From contig CAAEFE010000125.1 of the NCBI GenBank assembly GCA_900755095.1, positions 29,644 through 93,643 on the forward strand: DNA of 64,000 nucleotides, written 5' to 3'. The translations under genes and the position numbers were made by a program. Within the stretch, counting starts at the first letter, position 1; each line of letters starts with the position of its first letter. Source of the DNA: an uncultured Bacteroides sp. GTDB lineage: Bacteria > Bacteroidota > Bacteroidia > Bacteroidales > Bacteroidaceae. Shown here one piece after another: positions 45,710 to 55,367 of the stretch. The notes under the pieces were generated by a model. That model did no database searches. It was not told where the DNA came from and saw only the letters and a program-made list of their open reading frames with translations.

Positions 45710-47202
45710 AATTCACAATATTGATCTGTATTTGTCAAATTCTTACAAGGATTCGTCCAGTCAGCCCCATGTTCGTGCATCATTGCTTCACTTTCCAAAG
45801 GTCCCCACGTACCTGCGGGATAACCGTAAAGAGGCGCATCGGGGTTATCTTTCCAATAGCGGAGCACCGGATCGAAGAATTTCCATGAGGCTTCTACTGC
45901 ATCACTTCGAGTAAATAAAGTCGGATCGCCCTGGATACAATCATCTATCAGACGGGCATAAGCGTCACCACTAGGCACACCGCCCAACTGTGCATAACTG
46001 AAATCCATCGTCACTTGGCGGACTTCGAAACCTGCACCGGGGACTTTCATTCCGATTTTGAGCACAATTCCTTCATTCGGTTGCAAACGAAGGATCAATT
46101 TATTAGCCCGTGGACAGTTGCCACTAGCACAATGAAACATCTGGTGAGGTGTTTCCCGGAAATGCACAACGATTTCCGTTACTTTCGTCGGCATTTGTTT
46201 ACCTGTACGAATGTAGAACGGAACGCCACTCCAGCGCCAGTTACTAATGCCCAGTTTCATGGCAATATAAGTTTCCGTGCGCGAATCGGGAGCCACTCCT
46301 TTTTCTTCACGGTATCCTTTTTTACTACCGGAGGCTGTATATTGTCCGCGAACAATATGTTCATTCAAATCGATATCATTCAATGGAGTAAGAGATTCGT
46401 AGACCTTCACCACTTCATTACGGAAATTGTCTGCATTGAAAACAGCAGGCGGTTCCATAGCCGTAAGGGCCACGAGCTGTATCAGATGATTCTGCACCAT
46501 ATCCCGTAGCGCACCTGCCGTTTCATAGAACCCGCCTCGTTGCTCGATACCCAGATTTTCTACGGCTGTAATTTCTACGTAGTCAATATAGTTACGATTC
46601 CAGAGAGGTTCGAAGATACCGTTGGCAAAACGGAAAGCCAGTACATTCTGGGCCGTTTCCTTACCGAGAAAATGGTCGATACGGTAAATTTGATGCTCAT
46701 TGAAAACAGAGGCATACGTTTTATTCAGTTCAAGTGCCGACTCGAGATCATAGCCGAAAGGTTTCTCAACGATGATGCGCGAGTGGGGAGTGTTAAGTCC
46801 GGCAGCTTTCAAATAGAGGGGCACTACTCCGTAAAGTGATGGCGGAGTGGCAAGATAGAACAGCAGATTGTCCGGATCTACCTCATTAGTCAATTCAACC
46901 AGACGTTGGCGGAGTTGCGGGTAACCTTCTTCTTTTGCCGGGTCCATCGGTAAATAGTAGAGATGGGAGACAAATGAAGCCATAAGAGCTGTGTCCTGTT
47001 CTTCAGACTTGACAAACTGTTGTAGTTCTTCTAATATATAGGAACGGTAGTTATCGTCAGAATAGACCGTACGCCCGATACCCAATATGGAAAACTCTCC
47101 GGTCAACCGTTTTTCACGGTAGAGGGAGTAAAGGGCAGGCATCAGCTTACGCTTGGTCAAATCACCTGACGCACCGAAAATTATCATTGCAAATTTATCC
47201 AC
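45706..47202 (-). CDS. zwf: Glucose-6-phosphate 1-dehydrogenase
   Basis: The 498-residue protein has the nucleotide-binding start IIFGASGDLTKRKLMPALYSL, the active-site motif YRIDHFLGKETAQN and downstream FANGIFEPLWNRNYIDYVEI. It oxidises glucose-6-phosphate to the lactone, giving NADPH. It is 34 bp downstream of gnd and overlaps pgl by 4 bp. Length is normal. Confidence 0.96.
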   Translation of the reverse strand: MDKFAMIIFGASGDLTKRKLMPALYSLYREKRLTGEFSILGIGRTVYSDDNYRSYILEELQQFVKSEEQDTALMASFVSHLYYLPMDPAKEEGYPQLRQRLVELTNEVDPDNLLFYLATPPSLYGVVPLYLKAAGLNTPHSRIIVEKPFGYDLESALELNKTYASVFNEHQIYRIDHFLGKETAQNVLAFRFANGIFEPLWNRNYIDYVEITAVENLGIEQRGGFYETAGALRDMVQNHLIQLVALTAMEPPAVFNADNFRNEVVKVYESLTPLNDIDLNEHIVRGQYTASGSKKGYREEKGVAPDSRTETYIAMKLGISNWRWSGVPFYIRTGKQMPTKVTEIVVHFRETPHQMFHCASGNCPRANKLILRLQPNEGIVLKIGMKVPGAGFEVRQVTMDFSYAQLGGVPSGDAYARLIDDCIQGDPTLFTRSDAVEASWKFFDPVLRYWKDNPDAPLYGYPAGTWGPLESEAMMHEHGADWTNPCKNLTNTDQYCEL

Positions 47203-47236
47203 TTTATTAATTTCTAAATATGAATTATAGGTTTAC

Positions 47237-48712
47237 TCAAACATTATAGGTGCCCGATTTCGTATCTCCTCCGTGGCCTGTCCAGTTCTCGTGAAAGAAC
47301 TGTCCGCGCAACTCATCCTTACGCTCAAAAGTGTGCGCACCGAAATAATCACGTTGTGCCTGTACAAGGTTGGCGGGCAGATCGGCAGAAGTGAGCGAAT
47401 AGAAATAGTTGAGGGCAGAGGAGAAAGCAGGAACGGGAAGTTCTTCTTTCATGGATTCCGCCACCAGGCTCTTCCATCCGGGAAGCAATGTCTTCATTTC
47501 TTCTTTAAAATAAGGAGCCAACAACAAGTGTTTAGGCTTGTCGGTGGCTTCGAAGGCAGCTGCAATATCGTTCAGGAATATACTGCGGATGATGCATCCC
47601 CCACGCCACATACGCGCAATGGAAGCCAGGTCGAGATGCCAGCCGAAAGCGTCGGAAGCACGTTGCAACACGGCGAATCCCTGGGCATAAGAGACGAGTT
47701 TGGAAGCATAAAGAGCAGAAAAGATATTCTTTACGAGTTCCGCCTTATTATATATAGGTTGTGTATGTTGACACTGGAATTGCTTGGAAGCCAGGTGACG
47801 CAAGTCTTTCTGTGAAGAAAGGCTTCGTTCGAATACCGCTGTGGCAATTAGCCCTAACGGCATACCGAGTTCCATCGCATTGATAACCGACCATTTTCCG
47901 GTTCCTTTCTGTCCGGCTGCATCCAGGATTTTATCAATGAGATAACCTCCGGATTTGTCTTTATGCCGCAGAATGTTGGCGGTGATTTCGATCAGATAAC
48001 TGCGAAGTTTGCCTTCGTTCCAACGGGCAAAGACATCAGCCATTTCCTCATTGGTCAGATCAAGCAGCTTTTTCATCACCCAATAGGCTTCGGCAATCAG
48101 CTGCATATCACCATATTCGATACCGTTGTGAATCATCTTCACAAAATGACCGGAGCCGGCAGGACCCACCCATTGACAACAAGGAGTGCCGTCCGGTGCT
48201 TTTGCCGCAATACTTTGAAGAATCGGTTTCACTTCCGGCCATGCTTTTTCCGAACCACCGGGCATGATAGAAGCTCCATTCAAGGCTCCCTCTTCACCAC
48301 CGGACACACCGCTACCGACGAAAAGAAATCCCTTTGATTCCGCCAGTTGGACACGACGGTTCGTATCTTCGTAATTAGAATTACCGCCATCAATAAGGAT
48401 ATCTCCCGGTGAAAGCAACGGGAAAAGCTGATCCATCAGTTCGTCAACCGGACTTCCGGCACGAACCATCATCATAATCTTACGGGGAATAGCTATCGAA
48501 TCTACAAATGCCTTTATATCTGTGAATCCTTCGATGTTTTTACCTTTTGCACGACCATTCAGGAAGCGTTCTACCACCCCCTCCTCTACTCCGGGAACAG
48601 TACGGTTATAAACCGACACGTGCCATCCCTTACTCTCCATGTTTAAAGCAAGATTCTCGCCCATCACAGCCAAGCCGATAAGTCCGATATCTGTTTTATT
48701 CTGATTTGCCAT
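47237..48712 (-). CDS. gnd: 6-phosphogluconate dehydrogenase, decarboxylating
   Basis: The 491-residue enzyme has the NADP-binding IGLIGLAVMGENLALNM, the substrate-binding GGNSNYEDTNRR and VGSGVSGGEEGALNGASIMP, and the catalytic KMIHNGIEYGDMQLIAEAY. It makes ribulose-5-phosphate, CO2 and NADPH. The start MANQNK at 48712 is chosen because the frame upstream is unlike the family and would run into the divergent symporter promoter region. It is the first gene of the gnd-zwf-pgl(-dyp) run. Confidence 0.95.
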   Translation of the reverse strand: MANQNKTDIGLIGLAVMGENLALNMESKGWHVSVYNRTVPGVEEGVVERFLNGRAKGKNIEGFTDIKAFVDSIAIPRKIMMMVRAGSPVDELMDQLFPLLSPGDILIDGGNSNYEDTNRRVQLAESKGFLFVGSGVSGGEEGALNGASIMPGGSEKAWPEVKPILQSIAAKAPDGTPCCQWVGPAGSGHFVKMIHNGIEYGDMQLIAEAYWVMKKLLDLTNEEMADVFARWNEGKLRSYLIEITANILRHKDKSGGYLIDKILDAAGQKGTGKWSVINAMELGMPLGLIATAVFERSLSSQKDLRHLASKQFQCQHTQPIYNKAELVKNIFSALYASKLVSYAQGFAVLQRASDAFGWHLDLASIARMWRGGCIIRSIFLNDIAAAFEATDKPKHLLLAPYFKEEMKTLLPGWKSLVAESMKEELPVPAFSSALNYFYSLTSADLPANLVQAQRDYFGAHTFERKDELRGQFFHENWTGHGGDTKSGTYNV

Positions 48713-48821
48713 AACTTGTATATTTTGAATATTCTTTATCTTAGTAACATTTGAAATGCACATTTGTTCGCAATATTTTAGATTAAAATATTATTTTTGT
48801 GGTCTACAAATAAAATCAAGG

Positions 48822-49991
48822 ATGAAGAAGATCAAAATCGGTTTGTTGGCACGCATCGTTATCGCCATCATTTTGGGTATTGCCATCGGCACAGTTTTCC
48901 CGGCTCCGCTAGTGCGAATATTTGTTACGTTCAATGGCATTTTCAGTGAATTTCTTAATTTCTCTATCCCATTAATTATCGTCGGACTGGTTACTGTGGC
49001 TATTGCCGACATCGGAAAAGGCGCAGGAAAAATGCTACTCGTGACAGCTTTGATCGCCTACTTCGCTACTCTTTTTTCAGGCTTTCTCTCCTACTTCACA
49101 GGAGTCACAGTATTTCCTTCGCTCATCGAACCGGGTGCACCACTTGAAGAAGTAAGCGAAGCGCAGGGAATCCTCCCCTACTTCTCCGTCTCCATTCCGC
49201 CACTGATGAACGTAATGACAGCTCTGGTTTTAGCTTTCACACTGGGGTTAGGACTGGCGTCACTCAACAGCGACGCATTGAAAAATGTGGCACGTGATTT
49301 TCAGGAAATTATCGTACGAATGATAAGTGCCGTCATTCTACCGTTGCTACCGCTTTATATCTTCGGCATATTCCTCAACATGACACATTCGGGACAAGTA
49401 TATTCTATCCTGATGGTGTTTATTAAAATTATCGGAGTCATCTTCGTTCTTCATATTTTCCTGTTGGTTTTTCAGTATTCCATTGCGGCATTGTTTGTGC
49501 ATAGAAATCCATTCAAATTGCTTAGCAAAATGCTGCCCGCTTACTTCACGGCATTGGGTACACAATCATCTGCAGCCACCATTCCCGTGACACTGGAACA
49601 GACCAAAAAGAACGGAGTATCTGCTGAAGTAGCCGGATTTGTGATTCCGCTATGTGCCACCATCCATCTATCGGGCAGTACACTGAAAATTGTAGCCTGC
49701 GCACTGGCATTGATGATGATGCAGGGAATGCCGTTCGACTTCCCCCTGTTTGCCGGGTTTATCTTTATGCTGGGTATCACTATGGTAGCTGCTCCGGGAG
49801 TTCCGGGTGGAGCAATCATGGCTTCCCTGGGGATTCTGCAATCCATGCTCGGTTTCGACGAATCGGCACAAGCTTTGATGATTGCGCTTTACATCGCCAT
49901 GGATAGTTTCGGTACTGCCTGCAATGTAACGGGAGACGGAGCTATCGCTTTGATTATCGACAAAATAATGGGAAAAAACCGTGCTGAATGA
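48822..49991 (+). CDS. Dicarboxylate/amino acid:cation symporter (DAACS family)
   Basis: The 389-residue protein has about eight to nine membrane helices and the DAACS signatures: TALGTQSSAATIPVTLE (serine-rich hairpin), GFVIPLCATIHLSGS, VAAPGVPGGAIMAS and MDSFGTACNVTGDGAIAL. It imports glutamate, aspartate, serine or dicarboxylates with Na+ or H+. The start at 48822 (MKKIKIGLLARIV) is chosen as the family-like one. The gene is divergent from gnd and has no partner gene. Confidence 0.93.
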   Translation: MKKIKIGLLARIVIAIILGIAIGTVFPAPLVRIFVTFNGIFSEFLNFSIPLIIVGLVTVAIADIGKGAGKMLLVTALIAYFATLFSGFLSYFTGVTVFPSLIEPGAPLEEVSEAQGILPYFSVSIPPLMNVMTALVLAFTLGLGLASLNSDALKNVARDFQEIIVRMISAVILPLLPLYIFGIFLNMTHSGQVYSILMVFIKIIGVIFVLHIFLLVFQYSIAALFVHRNPFKLLSKMLPAYFTALGTQSSAATIPVTLEQTKKNGVSAEVAGFVIPLCATIHLSGSTLKIVACALALMMMQGMPFDFPLFAGFIFMLGITMVAAPGVPGGAIMASLGILQSMLGFDESAQALMIALYIAMDSFGTACNVTGDGAIALIIDKIMGKNRAE

Positions 49992-50019
49992 CTGTGCTGA
50001 AAAATAATTGGAAAGTCAC

Positions 50020-50051
50020 TTGGCTGGGTCACAAAAAATGCCGACATTTGC
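50020..50051 (+). promoter_or_regulatory. Promoter of gmd-fcl
   Basis: TTGG at 50020-50023 and GACATTTGC at 50043-50051 are 19 bp apart; the -7 box has G for T at its first position. It lies 34 bp upstream of gmd. Confidence 0.6.
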
Positions 50052-50084
50052 ACCCACATTTTCAATTATATAAATAATTAGCGT

Positions 50085-51155
50085 ATGAAAAAAGCCCTAA
50101 TTTCAGGCATCACCGGGCAAGATGGTTCTTATCTTGCCGAATTTCTATTGCAAAAAGGTTACGAAGTACACGGTATACTCCGTCGTTCTTCTTCGTTCAA
50201 TACAGGACGTATTGAACATTTGTATTTTGACGAGTGGGTGCGCGACATGAAACAGAAACGTACGATTAATCTGCATTATGGGGATATGACAGATTCTAGT
50301 TCGTTAATTCGTATTATTCAACAGGTGCAACCGGATGAAATCTACAATCTCGCAGCTCAAAGCCACGTGAAGGTTTCGTTCGACGTTCCGGAATACACTG
50401 CCGAAGCAGATGCTATCGGCACGTTGCGTATGCTCGAAGCTGTACGCATCCTGGGACTGGAAAAGAAAACCCGCATCTATCAGGCTTCTACTTCCGAATT
50501 GTTCGGTAAGGTGCAGGAAGTTCCACAAAAAGAGACAACTCCATTCTATCCCCGTTCTCCGTATGGGGTAGCCAAACAATATGGTTTCTGGATTACTAAA
50601 AACTACCGCGAAAGCTATGGTATGTTTGCTGTAAACGGTATTTTGTTCAATCACGAGAGCGAACGCCGTGGTGAGACGTTCGTTACACGTAAAATTTCGC
50701 TTGCTGCCGCACGTATCGCACAGGGCGAACAGGACAAACTGTACCTGGGTAATCTGGATTCTCTTCGCGACTGGGGATATGCCAAGGATTACATCGAATG
50801 TATGTGGCTGATCCTGCAACATGATGTTCCCGAAGATTTCGTTATTGCTACCGGAGAAATGCACACGGTGCGCGAATTCGCAACCTTAGCATTCAAAGAA
50901 GCAGGTATCGAACTTCGTTGGGAAGGTGAAGGCGTAAATGAAAAAGGTATCGACGTAGCTACCGGAAAATCTCTGGTAGAAGTTGATCCGAAGTATTTCC
51001 GTCCATCGGAAGTAGAACAATTGCTGGGCGACCCGACTAAAGCTAAAACACTGTTGGGCTGGGATCCACGTAAAACATCATTCGAAGAACTGGTAAGTAT
51101 CATGGTTCGCCACGATATGGAGAAAGTGAGACGAATGATTGCTACCAAACATTAA
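50085..51155 (+). CDS. gmd: GDP-mannose 4,6-dehydratase
   Basis: The 356-residue SDR-family enzyme has [15 protein letters not shown] (NADP-binding), [15 protein letters not shown], the [16 protein letters not shown] active-site segment and the YGVAKQYG catalytic Tyr-Lys motif, followed by [20 protein letters not shown]. It converts GDP-mannose to GDP-4-keto-6-deoxymannose, the first step to GDP-L-fucose. The next gene, fcl, completes the pathway 19 bp downstream. In Bacteroides, GDP-fucose is used to fucosylate capsules and glycoproteins. Confidence 0.97.
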   Translation: MKKALISGITGQDGSYLAEFLLQKGYEVHGILRRSSSFNTGRIEHLYFDEWVRDMKQKRTINLHYGDMTDSSSLIRIIQQVQPDEIYNLAAQSHVKVSFDVPEYTAEADAIGTLRMLEAVRILGLEKKTRIYQASTSELFGKVQEVPQKETTPFYPRSPYGVAKQYGFWITKNYRESYGMFAVNGILFNHESERRGETFVTRKISLAAARIAQGEQDKLYLGNLDSLRDWGYAKDYIECMWLILQHDVPEDFVIATGEMHTVREFATLAFKEAGIELRWEGEGVNEKGIDVATGKSLVEVDPKYFRPSEVEQLLGDPTKAKTLLGWDPRKTSFEELVSIMVRHDMEKVRRMIATKH

Positions 51156-51174
51156 AACTTGCTTTACTAATAGA

Positions 51175-52245
51175 ATGGAAAAGAATGCAAAGATATATGT
51201 AGCAGGACACCGCGGACTTGTGGGATCTGCTATCTGGAAGAATTTGCAGGATAAAGGATACACCAATCTGGTAGGCCGCACTCACAAAGAGCTTGATCTG
51301 CTGGATGGCACGGCTGTCCGTAATTTTTTCGATGAAGAACAACCGGAATATGTATTCCTTGCTGCTGCCTTTGTGGGTGGTATCATGGCGAACAGCATCT
51401 ACCGTGCCGACTTTATCTATAAGAATCTGCAGATTCAACAGAATATTATCGGAGAGAGTTTCCGTCACAACGTGAGAAAGTTGCTCTTCCTCGGCAGTAC
51501 GTGTATTTATCCACGCGATGCCGAACAGCCGATGAAAGAAGATGTATTGCTTACTTCACCGTTAGAATATACCAACGAGCCGTATGCAATCGCCAAAATT
51601 GCCGGACTGAAAATGTGCGAGAGCTTCAACCTGCAATATGGAACGAACTACATCGCTGTGATGCCGACAAATCTTTACGGACCGAATGATAATTTCGACT
51701 TGGAACGCAGTCATGTACTGCCTGCCATGATCCGAAAGATTCATCTGGCACACTGTCTGAAAGAAGGAAACTGGGAAGCTGTACGCAAAGATATGAATCT
51801 GCGTCCGGTGGAAGGTGTAAATGGCGACAGTCCGAAAGAAGAAATCCTGGCTATTCTGCAAAAATACGGAATCAGCGAAACAGAAGTCACTCTTTGGGGG
51901 ACAGGTACTCCACTCCGCGAGTTCCTTTGGAGCGAAGAAATGGCAGATGCCAGCGTCTTCGTAATGGAGCACGTAGACTTCAAAGATACCTATAAAGAAG
52001 GCAGCAAAGATATCCGCAACTGCCATATCAACATCGGCACCGGTAAGGAAATCACCATCCGTCAGCTGGCCGAACGTATTGTAGAAACTGTAGGGTATCA
52101 AGGAAAACTGACCTTCGACAGCAGCAAACCGGACGGCACTATGCGCAAGCTGACCGATCCTTCGAAACTGCACTCTTTGGGGTGGCACCATAAAATTGAA
52201 ATCGAGGAAGGCGTACAAAGAATGTACGAATGGTACTTGAAATAA
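51175..52245 (+). CDS. fcl: GDP-L-fucose synthase
   Basis: The 356-residue protein has AGHRGLVGSAIWKNLQDKGY (NADP-binding), LGSTCIYPRDAEQPMKE, the catalytic YAIAKIAGLKMCESFN and TNLYGPNDNFDLERSHVLPA. It epimerises and reduces the gmd product to GDP-L-fucose. The start MEKNAKIYVAGH at 51175 is used, since the open frame above it overlaps gmd. About 40 residues more than the E. coli enzyme come from an insertion near 205-235 (MNLRPVEGVNGDSPKEEIL), seen in Bacteroides homologues. Confidence 0.96.
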   Translation: MEKNAKIYVAGHRGLVGSAIWKNLQDKGYTNLVGRTHKELDLLDGTAVRNFFDEEQPEYVFLAAAFVGGIMANSIYRADFIYKNLQIQQNIIGESFRHNVRKLLFLGSTCIYPRDAEQPMKEDVLLTSPLEYTNEPYAIAKIAGLKMCESFNLQYGTNYIAVMPTNLYGPNDNFDLERSHVLPAMIRKIHLAHCLKEGNWEAVRKDMNLRPVEGVNGDSPKEEILAILQKYGISETEVTLWGTGTPLREFLWSEEMADASVFVMEHVDFKDTYKEGSKDIRNCHINIGTGKEITIRQLAERIVETVGYQGKLTFDSSKPDGTMRKLTDPSKLHSLGWHHKIEIEEGVQRMYEWYLK

Positions 52246-52264
52246 GAATTTAAAGAATCAATCA

Positions 52265-52310
52265 ATATGCTATGAGCAGAATTATTTTTGCTTATAGCAT
52301 ATTTTTTTTT
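52265..52310 (+). terminator. Terminator of gmd-fcl
   Basis: ATATGCTATGAGCA and TGCTTATAGCATAT form a 13-14-bp stem (one G-U pair) with an 11-nt loop, followed by nine T. It lies 20 bp past the fcl stop. Confidence 0.88.
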
Positions 52311-52367
52311 GATTATAGCATAATGATTTTTGGTTATAGCATAATGAAATTAGCTATAAGCATAATC
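52291..52367 (+). repeat. Direct and inverted copies of TTATAGCATAATGA
   Basis: TTATAGCATA occurs at 52292, 52313 and 52334 (the last two as TTATAGCATAATGA), about 21 bp apart, and a related AGCTATAAGCATAATC follows at 52352. The first copy is the 3' arm of the terminator, so the repeats may have arisen by duplication of it. Confidence 0.75.
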
Positions 52368-52462
52368 TTTCCTCCTACCAGCCTGTCGCAATCTCACTAC
52401 ATCGCCCTTCCCCCATTTCCAAAAATTCTTCCCTCTTAATTCTTCATTCTTAATATAATTGC

Positions 52463-52471
52463 TATATTTGC
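52463..52471 (+). promoter_or_regulatory. Promoter -7 box of the acyl-CoA ligase gene
   Basis: TATATTTGC lies 28 bp upstream of the preferred start at 52499. The -33 region is TTC-rich without clear TTTG. Confidence 0.6.
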
Positions 52472-52498
52472 ACAAATTAATACCAAATGTGCAAAACA

Positions 52499-54157
52499 AT
52501 GGAACAAAGTTTTATAGCCTACATTGAGAATAGTATCAAAAATAATTGGGACCTGGATGCCCTGACCGATTATAAAGGTGCAACTTTACAGTATAAAGAC
52601 GTAGCTCGCAAGATCGAAAAACTCCATATCATTTTTGAAGAAAGTGGAATCCGCAAAGGAGATAAGATTGCTGTTTGCGGAAGAAACAGCTCTCATTGGG
52701 GAGTCACTTTTCTTGCTACACTGACGTATGGGGCAGTTGTTGTACCCATTCTCCATGAATTTAAAGCGGACAATATACATAACATCGTCAACCATTCCGA
52801 AGCAAAATTACTGCTTGTAGGAGATATGGTATGGGAAAACCTGAATGAGTCGGCAATGCCGCTACTGGAGGGTATCCTGATGATGAACGACTTCACCCTG
52901 CTAGTGTCACGCAGCGAACGACTGACTTATGCACGCGAACACCTGAACGAAATGTTCGGCAAAAAATATCCGAAGAATTTCCGCACAGAGCATATCGCTT
53001 ATCATAAGGATGAACCGGAAGAACTGGCTGTTATCAATTATACTTCAGGAACAACAAGTTACTCGAAAGGAGTAATGCTCCCCTATCGCAGTCTGTGGTC
53101 GAATACCAAATTTGCTTTTGAAGTATTAGACCTGCAAGCCGGAGATAAGATCGTATCCATGCTCCCTATGGCACACATGTACGGACTGGCTTTCGAATTC
53201 CTTTATGAGTTCTCCGTGGGTTGCCACATCTACTTCCTTACTCGCATGCCGAGTCCGAAAATCATTTTCCAGGCTTTCGAAGAGGTGAAACCTAATCTGA
53301 TTGTTGCCGTACCGCTTATCATCGAAAAAATCATCAAGAAGAGCGTGCTTCCGAAATTGGAAACTCCTGCAATGAAGATCTTACTAAAAGTGCCTATCAT
53401 CAACGACAAGATAAAAGCAACGGTACGCGAAGAAATGATTAAAGCATTTGGCGGAAACTTCAAAGCTGTTATTGTAGGAGGTGCTGCTTTCAATCAGGAA
53501 GTAGAACAGTTCTTGAAAATGATTGATTTCCCTTATACAGTAGGATATGGAATGACGGAATGTGGTCCGATTATCTGTTACGAGGATTGGAGAAGATTCA
53601 AGCCGGGTTCATGCGGAAAAGCTGTACCACGTATGGATGTGAAAGTGTTGTCATCTGATCCCGAGAACATTGTTGGCGAAATCGTATGTAAGGGTCCAAA
53701 TGTGATGTTGGGATATTACAAAAACGAAGAAGCTACCCAAGAAGTTATCGACAAAGACGGATGGCTGCATACAGGTGACCTGGCTTTGATGGATGCTGAA
53801 GGAAATGTTACGATCAAAGGACGCAGCAAGAACCTGTTATTGAGTGCTAGCGGACAGAATATCTACCCGGAAGAAATTGAAGATAAATTGAACAACCTGC
53901 CATACGTGGCTGAAAGTATTATCGTTCAGCAAAACGAAAAACTTGTCGGACTTGTTTATCCTGATTTTGATGACGCTTTCGCTCATGGCCTGAAGAATGA
54001 AGACATCGAGCAAATAATGGAAGAAAACCGTGTGGCACTGAATGATACGCTACCGGCTTACAGCCAAATATCGAAGATGAAAATCTATCCGGAAGAATTC
54101 GAAAAGACACCGAAGAAGAGTATCAAACGTTATTTATATCAGGAAGCAAAAGGCTAA
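52499..54157 (+). CDS. Long-chain fatty-acid-CoA ligase / AMP-dependent synthetase
   Basis: The 552-residue enzyme has the AMP-binding core VINYTSGTTSYSKGVMLP, the GYGMTECGPIICYE motif, HTGDLALMDAEGNVTIKGR and the C-terminal lysine region KTPKKSIKRYLY. It activates a fatty acid or other carboxylate via an acyl-adenylate. The start MEQSFIAYIENS at 52499 leaves a normal leader from the -7 box; the frame also opens at 52487 with MCKT. It stands with its own promoter, ahead of the repeat-protein gene. Confidence 0.92.
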   Translation: MEQSFIAYIENSIKNNWDLDALTDYKGATLQYKDVARKIEKLHIIFEESGIRKGDKIAVCGRNSSHWGVTFLATLTYGAVVVPILHEFKADNIHNIVNHSEAKLLLVGDMVWENLNESAMPLLEGILMMNDFTLLVSRSERLTYAREHLNEMFGKKYPKNFRTEHIAYHKDEPEELAVINYTSGTTSYSKGVMLPYRSLWSNTKFAFEVLDLQAGDKIVSMLPMAHMYGLAFEFLYEFSVGCHIYFLTRMPSPKIIFQAFEEVKPNLIVAVPLIIEKIIKKSVLPKLETPAMKILLKVPIINDKIKATVREEMIKAFGGNFKAVIVGGAAFNQEVEQFLKMIDFPYTVGYGMTECGPIICYEDWRRFKPGSCGKAVPRMDVKVLSSDPENIVGEIVCKGPNVMLGYYKNEEATQEVIDKDGWLHTGDLALMDAEGNVTIKGRSKNLLLSASGQNIYPEEIEDKLNNLPYVAESIIVQQNEKLVGLVYPDFDDAFAHGLKNEDIEQIMEENRVALNDTLPAYSQISKMKIYPEEFEKTPKKSIKRYLYQEAKG

Positions 54158-54207
54158 TATAAAGTTAGCTGCATATAGATATAACTTAAACCGAAAAAGA
54201 GAAAGGA

Positions 54208-55356
54208 ATGAAGATAAAAAAAACAATATTCACGGCAGCTATACTAATGGCTGCCGTTTGTTTACCGGCACAGAACAAGAGTGCAGGTATTAATATATCT
54301 ATCTGGAAAGATATTTGTACGCAACCGCATGACAGCACACAGACGACTTATGTGAACATCGGTCTCCTGTCTACAATGAATCGCTTGAACGGTGTGGGTA
54401 TCAATGCATTGGGAAGTGTGGTACATGGTGACATGAACGGAGTACAGATCACCGGATTAGCCAATCTGGCAGGTGGAACAATGAGGGGTGTCCAGCTAGC
54501 CGGTATCAGTAATATCAGCGGCAACAACACCGTAGGGCTTTCTGCTGCCGGACTAGTAAATATCACTGGCGACAGAACACAAGGAGTAATCATATCCGGT
54601 TTAACCAGTATCGGAGGAGATAATACCTCGGGGTTAATGATTAGCGGTTTCATGAATGTGACGGGCAATATGGCTTCGGGGCTACACTTTTCCGGAGCGG
54701 CAAATATTACAGGGCAGAGCTTCGGTGGCTTGATGGCTTCCGGGCTTTTGAATGTAGTAGGCGAACACATGAACGGCTTGCAGATGGCAGGAATTGCCAA
54801 TATAACCGCATCGAAACTGAATGGGGTGCAAATAGCATTATGTAATTATGCAACGCAGGCCCGCGGGCTTCAAATTGGCCTTGTCAATTATTACAAGGAA
54901 GATATGAAGGGATTCCAACTCGGATTGGTTAATGCGAATCCTGATACAAGAGTGCAAATGATGGTGTATGGTGGAAATGCTACGCCTGCCAATATAGGTG
55001 TACGCTTCAAGAACCAATTGTTTTATACCATTCTGGGAATCGGCTCCATGTATCAGGGATTGAATGATAAGTTTTCGGCAAGTGCATCCTATCGTGCCGG
55101 CTTGTCCTTCACTCTTTACAAAGGCTTATCCATCAGCGGAGACCTTGGCTACCAGCATATCGAGGCTTTCGATAACAAAGACGAGGTGATTCCAAAACGT
55201 TTATATGCATTGCAGGCACGTGCCAATCTGGAATATCAATTTACCAGAAAGTTCGGTATCTTTGCAACAGGCGGTTATGGGCTAACCAGATTCTATAATA
55301 AATCAAGCAATTACGATAAAGGAGCGATTATAGAAGCAGGCATTGTTCTTTTCTAA
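54208..55356 (+). CDS. Surface repeat protein (LA_2272-type 16-residue repeats) with C-terminal barrel-like region
   Basis: The 382-residue product has a signal peptide (CLPAQ, cleavage near 22) and then about nine tandem 16-residue repeats from residue 61 to about 204 (pattern xGhxhxGhxNhxGxxx; examples NGVQITGLANLAGGTM and RGVQLAGISNISGNNT), continuing as two or three degenerate units (RGLQIGLVNYY, KGFQLGLVN). The remaining 130 residues look like amphipathic strands (SASASYRAGLSFTLYKG, GIFATGGYGLTRFYN) ending IIEAGIVLF, as in outer-membrane proteins. Function is unknown; the repeat part may fold as a beta-solenoid. Confidence 0.82.
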   Translation: MKIKKTIFTAAILMAAVCLPAQNKSAGINISIWKDICTQPHDSTQTTYVNIGLLSTMNRLNGVGINALGSVVHGDMNGVQITGLANLAGGTMRGVQLAGISNISGNNTVGLSAAGLVNITGDRTQGVIISGLTSIGGDNTSGLMISGFMNVTGNMASGLHFSGAANITGQSFGGLMASGLLNVVGEHMNGLQMAGIANITASKLNGVQIALCNYATQARGLQIGLVNYYKEDMKGFQLGLVNANPDTRVQMMVYGGNATPANIGVRFKNQLFYTILGIGSMYQGLNDKFSASASYRAGLSFTLYKGLSISGDLGYQHIEAFDNKDEVIPKRLYALQARANLEYQFTRKFGIFATGGYGLTRFYNKSSNYDKGAIIEAGIVLF

Positions 55357-55367
55357 ATAAAATTACA

